Shown: positions 59,920 to 64,000 of the stretch, piece by piece | Layout: every line of letters starts with the position of its first letter | How positions within the stretch are numbered: position 1 is the first letter of the stretch | NCBI GenBank assembly: GCA_016844745.1 | Contig: JAERMQ010000006.1 | Span: 87,905 to 151,904, forward strand | Length of the DNA: 64,000 nucleotides | Source: Ignavibacteria bacterium | GTDB lineage: Bacteria > Bacteroidota > Ignavibacteria > Kapaibacteriales > UBA2268 | Direction of reading: 5' to 3' | Position numbers and translations under genes: made by a program | Notes under the pieces: generated by a model | What the model saw: the letters and a program-made list of their open reading frames with translations, nothing else | The model's database searches: none | What the model was told of the DNA's origin: nothing

Positions 59920-61158
59920 ATGACTCAGACTGAAAACGGATATACGATTGGCGGGCTCGACCCACTTGAATTATGTGACAAATACGAGCTTCCGCTATTT
60001 GTTTACGATTCTGCTAAAATTACTTCGCAATATAATGCACTTAAAGATGCCTTCTCAATAGAGAATCTGAAAATAAATTTTGCCTGCAAAGCTTTGACGA
60101 ATATTTCAATATTAAAACTGATGAAGAATCTTGGCGCCGGACTCGATGCCGTCTCTATTCAGGAGGTTGAGCTTGGCTTGCGTGCCGGATTTAAACCGGA
60201 AGATATTTTATTTACAGCAAATTCGGTTTCAATCCAGGAAATTGAAAAGGCAATAGATTATAATGTAAAAATTAACATCGACAATATTGAATTTCTGGAA
60301 TATTTAGGACATAAATATACAAATCTGCCGCTTTGCATCCGCATAAATCCTCATGTTATGGCTGGAGGGAACAGAAACATTTCGGTTGGGCATATAGATT
60401 CCAAATTCGGTATTTCAATTCATCAAATGCCGCTCGTCGAGCGACTTGTCGAAGCCCTCAAACTTAATATCGTCGGCATACATATGCATACAGGCTCTGA
60501 TATATTGGATGTGGATGTGTTTATGTATGCCGCAGAAATTTTATTCAATACTGCACGGAAATTCGAAAACCTGCAATATATCGACTTCGGCAGCGGATTC
60601 AAAGTCCGATACAAGGACAACGATTATGAAACTGATATTGCATTATTCGGAAAAGAAATGTCGGCACAATTCAATGAATTCTGCGCAGAAACCGGCAAAC
60701 AGCCTACTTTGATGTTCGAACCCGGTAAGTACCTCGTTAGCGAATCCGGTTACTTTTTCGCAAAAACAAACCAGATTAAGCAGACAACATCAACTATATT
60801 TGCTTGCCTTGATACGGGTTTCAATCATATTATCCGCCCGATGTTTTATAATTCATATCACAGGATAATCAATATTTCCAATCCTAAGGGAATGCCTAAG
60901 ATTTATACGGTTGTCGGTTATATATGCGAAACCGATACATTTGGCTGGAACAGGAAAATCAACGAAATCCACAGGGATGATATACTTTGCTTCTTCAATG
61001 CAGGAGCTTACTGTTACACTATGTCATCTAATTATAATTCCCGTTACCGTCCGGCAGAAGTCCTGATTCATGAAGGCAAAGATTATCTCATCACCAAGCG
61101 CGAGACTATGGAGGATTTACTCCGCAATCAGGTACAACCGGAAATTTTTAATGGTTAA
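59920..61158 (+). CDS. lysA: Diaminopimelate decarboxylase
   Basis: 412 residues. The final step of lysine synthesis: meso-diaminopimelate to lysine and CO2, using PLP. Evidence: PLP-binding Lys57 in INFACKALTN, GAGLDAVSIQEVELGL, HMHTGSDIL, the glycine loop in YIDFGSGFKV, FEPGKYLVSESGYFF, and the ICETDTFGWNR variant of the substrate-binding motif (Cys-Glu) found in Bacteroidota LysA. YCYTMSSNYNSRYRPAEVL at the end is typical. Start: ATG with AAGGAA. The stop codon lies inside an AATGGTTA heptamer repeat: the last residues (NG) and the TAA come from the repeat. Confidence 0.95.
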   Translation: MTQTENGYTIGGLDPLELCDKYELPLFVYDSAKITSQYNALKDAFSIENLKINFACKALTNISILKLMKNLGAGLDAVSIQEVELGLRAGFKPEDILFTANSVSIQEIEKAIDYNVKINIDNIEFLEYLGHKYTNLPLCIRINPHVMAGGNRNISVGHIDSKFGISIHQMPLVERLVEALKLNIVGIHMHTGSDILDVDVFMYAAEILFNTARKFENLQYIDFGSGFKVRYKDNDYETDIALFGKEMSAQFNEFCAETGKQPTLMFEPGKYLVSESGYFFAKTNQIKQTTSTIFACLDTGFNHIIRPMFYNSYHRIINISNPKGMPKIYTVVGYICETDTFGWNRKINEIHRDDILCFFNAGAYCYTMSSNYNSRYRPAEVLIHEGKDYLITKRETMEDLLRNQVQPEIFNG

Positions 61159-61233
61159 TGGTTAATGGTTAATGTAAATTACGAATTATGAAAAAATCCT
61201 TTAATCCTTAAATCCTTTAATCCTAATTCAGAC
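61150..61233. repeat. Short heptamer array and ATCCTTTAATCCT element after lysA
   Basis: AATGGTTA units at 61150-61172 (three heptamers) overlap the lysA stop. They are followed by ATCCTTTAATCCTTAAATCC and TTCAGAC, the same composite as at 32049-32097 and 25673-25716. The isomerase gene begins ten bases later. Confidence 0.8.
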
Positions 61234-61243
61234 AAGAAAGAAC

Positions 61244-62311
61244 ATGATAAGTCAAGAACAAATAAAGACAATTGATACCCGCGAAATGCATGCTGTATTG
61301 AGTACTTTCCCCCAACAAGTCCGGCAAGCCATTGAAATCGGTAAGAATGCACCACTCTTTTCACCAAAAGAAAATCCTAAGAAAATAGCGATTCTCGGTA
61401 TGGGCGGCTCTGCAATCGGCGGGGATATACTTCGCTCGTATTCTGCTGCTACGGCGGGTGCAGACCATTTATCCATACAAATAAACCGGACATATAATAT
61501 ACCCAAATCAATCGATGAGAATACTTTCGTTATCGGCAGTTCTTATTCGGGCGGAACGGAAGAAACAATTGAAGGCTTCTCCCAAGCTCGCCAAAGAACC
61601 GACAAGTTATTGTGTATCAGTTCAGGTGGGGAACTTTCTGCAATTGCCAGAAATGAAAATATTCCTTTAATCGAGATACCCGGAGGTTTGCAGCCACGTT
61701 GTGCATTGGGTTATTCTTTCTTTCCATTGCTGCATTTGTTGATAAGGAGCGGCGCTTTTAATGAGAATGCCGCAATTGAATCAGAACAGGCAGAGAAGGA
61801 ATTAATTACTCTTTTGGATGAGAATTCCAAAACTTACGGCGTTCCATCCCATGCCAATCCTTCGTACTTAATGGCTGAAAAGCTTCATGGCAAGGCGCCT
61901 GTGTTCTATTCTTCCTGCGAAATATTAGATACTGTAAATTTGCGATGGCGCGGACAAATAAATGAGAATGCCAAGAATTTTGCTTTCGGAAGCTTCCTGC
62001 CGGAAATGAACCATAATGAAATTAATTCATGGAACATGCCAAAATCAATTCTGGAGAATCTTATTATTGTTTTGTTAAGGGATAAAAACGACCATCCAAG
62101 AGTTCAGAAAAGGTTCGATGCTTTGGGTTCTATTCTATCATCTTCTGCAGAAGTTTTGACAATTGAAAGTCAGGCGCAGCATTTACTTACGCGCATTTTC
62201 GATTTGGTTTACCTTGCCGATTGGACGAGTTATTGGTTAGCTTTACTAAATGGGGTTGACCCTACTCCAATACCCGTAATTACTAAGCTAAAAGGACTGA
62301 TGAGTAGTTGA
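61244..62311 (+). CDS. Bifunctional phosphoglucose/phosphomannose isomerase
   Basis: 355 residues with two SIS domains. GMGGSAIGGDILRSY (residues 49-63) and GSSYSGGTEETIEGF (residues 98-112) match the archaeal/bacterial bifunctional PGI/PMI. PRCALGYSFFPLLHLL and the catalytic Glu/His region FGSFLPEMNHNEINSW are also typical. It interconverts glucose 6-phosphate, fructose 6-phosphate and mannose 6-phosphate in the cytoplasm. Start: ATG with AAGAAAGAAC upstream. It is the same strand as lysA but separated by a repeat. Confidence 0.92.
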   Translation: MISQEQIKTIDTREMHAVLSTFPQQVRQAIEIGKNAPLFSPKENPKKIAILGMGGSAIGGDILRSYSAATAGADHLSIQINRTYNIPKSIDENTFVIGSSYSGGTEETIEGFSQARQRTDKLLCISSGGELSAIARNENIPLIEIPGGLQPRCALGYSFFPLLHLLIRSGAFNENAAIESEQAEKELITLLDENSKTYGVPSHANPSYLMAEKLHGKAPVFYSSCEILDTVNLRWRGQINENAKNFAFGSFLPEMNHNEINSWNMPKSILENLIIVLLRDKNDHPRVQKRFDALGSILSSSAEVLTIESQAQHLLTRIFDLVYLADWTSYWLALLNGVDPTPIPVITKLKGLMSS

Positions 62312-62347
62312 GATAAATATTATAGGGGATTTCTAAAAATAATGGAA

Positions 62348-62376
62348 TTGTCCTTCCTGCGAATGCAGGAATCCCC
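62348..62376. repeat. TTCCTGCGAATGCAGGAA hairpin
   Basis: Short hairpin TTCCTGCGAATGCAGGAA with GTCC upstream, the same family as at 2967-2997 and 56884-56959. A degenerate CAAGAGTACCTCTTG palindrome is at about 62402. No gene is present in 62312-62521. Confidence 0.7.
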
Positions 62377-62521
62377 ATAATTAAATGTTTGTAATTTTAA
62401 TCAAGAGTACCTCTTGTTGTAAAGGGATCAATTTAATCCAATATTTTGATTTATTTGGAATATTAGTTATTTTGCTTAATTATGATAAAGATTTAATTCA
62501 AAATAATTAATCCGAAACAGC

Positions 62522-64000
62522 ATGTCAAGATTATTAGTTGAGAACTACCACAAAGAAGTTGAAAATTTAATCTCTTTCGGCGGCTCTAAGAAAGAAACTT
62601 CGATACGTACTGCCTTCCAGAGACTGTTGGAAGAATATTGCAAGAAAAAAGATTTCATTCTCGTACCGGAATTGGATTATAAAACCTCCACAGGTAAAAT
62701 CATCTTCCCCGACGGCACTATTAAAGATTCACTTCGCTTAGATTGGGGCTACTGGGAAAGCAAAGACCAGTTCGATGATTTGGATATGGAAATAATAAAA
62801 AAATTCGAGAAAGGGTATCCCAAAGATAATATTCTATTTGAGGATTCCAAGTATGCCGTTCTTTATCAGGTGGGTCGCGAAGTAGCACGTGTTCCGATGA
62901 AAGATGCGGATGCTTTAGATAGAGTAATCACAGCATTCATAGATTTCGAGCGCCTAGAAGTAAAATCATTCCGCGATGCAATAGACAAGTTCAAGCAGGA
63001 TATTCCCCAGCTCTCAGATTCCCTGCGCGAGCTAATCAATAATCAAAAGGAAAACGAAGAATATATTTCCGCTCGCGATAATTTCTTCAATATCTGCCGT
63101 GAAACTATTAATCCCGACATTGCGCCGGAAGATATTCGCGAAATGCTAATCCAGCACATCCTAACGGAAGATATTTTCAATTCCATATTCGATGAAACCC
63201 AGTTCCATCGCGAGAATAATATCGCACGCGAGCTCGAAAAGGTGCTTTCTACCTTCTTTCACGGCGTTCTTAAACATAAATTCAACGATAATGTCCGCCA
63301 TTATTATTTAATAATCAAGGCTGCGGCTTCCGGCATTGCAAATCATAGCGAAAAACAAAAATTCCTCAAAATCATTTATGAAAATTTCTACAAGGCATAC
63401 TCCCCTAAGAAGGCTGACCGTCTCGGTGTGGTATATACGCCCAATGAGATTGTCAAATTTATGCTCGAATCGGCAAATGAACTTTGTCACCGGCATTTTG
63501 GCAAGCTGCTTTCCGACAAAAATGTTGAGATTCTTGACCCCGCAGCCGGCACCGGAACTTATATCACCGAGCTTATTGAATTCCTGCCTGCCGCCGCGCT
63601 CAAATATAAATACGAACACGAGATTCATGCCAATGAGGTTGCCATTTTGCCGTATTATATTGCCAATCTGAACATCGAATTCACCTATAAACAACGCACC
63701 GGAGAATATAAGGAGTTTAAAAATATTTGTTTTGTCGATACTTTGGATAATGTGGCATTCGCTTTCAAAGGGCAGCAAATAGATGCGTTCTCCGGCATTT
63801 CGCTTGAGAACAAAGCAAGAATAAAACGCCAGAATGAACGCAAAATTTCAATTATTATTGGAAATCCGCCCTATAACGCAAATCAGATGAATGAAAATGA
63901 GAATAATAAAAACCGCGAATATCCAATAATTGACAGAAGAATAAAAGAAACTTACATAAAAAACAGTACTGCACAGAAAACCAAGCTCTATGATATGTAT
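62522..64000 (+). CDS. Type ISP-like restriction-modification enzyme, N-terminal part (3' truncated by window)
   Basis: 493 residues to the window edge, open throughout. An N-terminal Mrr-like nuclease segment has LRLDWGYWESKDQ (residues about 70-82), matching the D...ExK core of LlaGI/LlaBIII enzymes. A helical region follows, then a gamma-class N6-adenine methyltransferase with PKKADRLGVVYTPNEIVKFMLESA, motif I ILDPAAGTGTYITELIE at about 337 and motif IV IIIGNPPYNANQ at about 445. In complete enzymes a helicase and target-recognition domain complete a single polypeptide that cleaves unmethylated DNA. A helicase is not visible here, so a Type II-like nuclease-methylase is also possible. Start: ATG at 62522 with no strong ribosome-binding site. 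Confidence 0.85.
   Translation, partial: MSRLLVENYHKEVENLISFGGSKKETSIRTAFQRLLEEYCKKKDFILVPELDYKTSTGKIIFPDGTIKDSLRLDWGYWESKDQFDDLDMEIIKKFEKGYPKDNILFEDSKYAVLYQVGREVARVPMKDADALDRVITAFIDFERLEVKSFRDAIDKFKQDIPQLSDSLRELINNQKENEEYISARDNFFNICRETINPDIAPEDIREMLIQHILTEDIFNSIFDETQFHRENNIARELEKVLSTFFHGVLKHKFNDNVRHYYLIIKAAASGIANHSEKQKFLKIIYENFYKAYSPKKADRLGVVYTPNEIVKFMLESANELCHRHFGKLLSDKNVEILDPAAGTGTYITELIEFLPAAALKYKYEHEIHANEVAILPYYIANLNIEFTYKQRTGEYKEFKNICFVDTLDNVAFAFKGQQIDAFSGISLENKARIKRQNERKISIIIGNPPYNANQMNENENNKNREYPIIDRRIKETYIKNSTAQKTKLYDMY

Noticed and set aside
63308..63778. Minus-strand 156-residue ORF opposite the restriction enzyme
   Set aside because: It is a shadow of the well-supported plus-strand methyltransferase frame.

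Overview
The window is an AT-rich bacterial chromosome segment. It most likely comes from the Bacteroidota/Ignavibacteriota/Kapabacteria part of the FCB superphylum. Eight large proteins end in type IX secretion (T9SS) type A sorting domains of the form NPxxxxxxI...GxYxxx...K(F/V)(V/I)xR. The LysA has the ICETDTF motif typical of Bacteroidota. Start codons are often preceded by GGAG or GAGG. No tRNA, rRNA or CRISPR array was recognised. The exact phylum is an inference.

Layout. 0-7 kb: the tail of an ABC-F ATPase, an ECF-type sigma factor overlapping a membrane protein with a T9SS-like C-terminus, DUF1573 and DUF6448 proteins, and a prolyl oligopeptidase. 7-28 kb: a block of seven large T9SS cargo proteins (propeller, beta-helix, BNR/sortilin, SBBP-HYR, YD-like and VWA architectures). 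It is interrupted by an RNB exoribonuclease carrying dsRNA-binding domains and by a DegT aminotransferase. 28-42 kb: two outer-membrane barrels, UDP-glucose dehydrogenase, a response regulator fused to a degenerate kinase, a giant TPR/PAS histidine kinase, a TonB/SPOR/outer-membrane-protein group with a probable small membrane protein, and a UDP-glucuronate decarboxylase. With the dehydrogenase, the decarboxylase would make UDP-xylose. 42-47 kb: a 1445-residue acyl-CoA dehydratase activase-type protein and a MazF toxin-antitoxin pair. 47-64 kb is a more accessory region: lipoprotein, EamA transporter, radical SAM protein, a three-gene AAA ATPase / possible nuclease / adenine methyltransferase cassette, OPT transporter, methyltransferase, degenerate HD protein, PIN-domain toxin pair, LysA, phosphoglucose/phosphomannose isomerase, and the start of a Type ISP restriction-modification enzyme.

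The most distinctive property is the density of small repeats. (i) Compact near-perfect palindromes occur between genes and also inside three coding regions, in frame, at linker positions. (ii) Tandem arrays all have a 7-bp unit, and several begin at or next to a stop codon. (iii) A 107-bp two-hairpin element is present twice. (iv) Long hairpins of the TGTCATTCTGA...GAATCC family are scattered through the window. The best candidates for undescribed biology are the palindrome- and heptamer-invaded histidine kinase, the RNB-dsRBD exonuclease, the three-gene ATPase/nuclease-like/methyltransferase cassette, and the sigma factor paired with a T9SS-tailed membrane protein.
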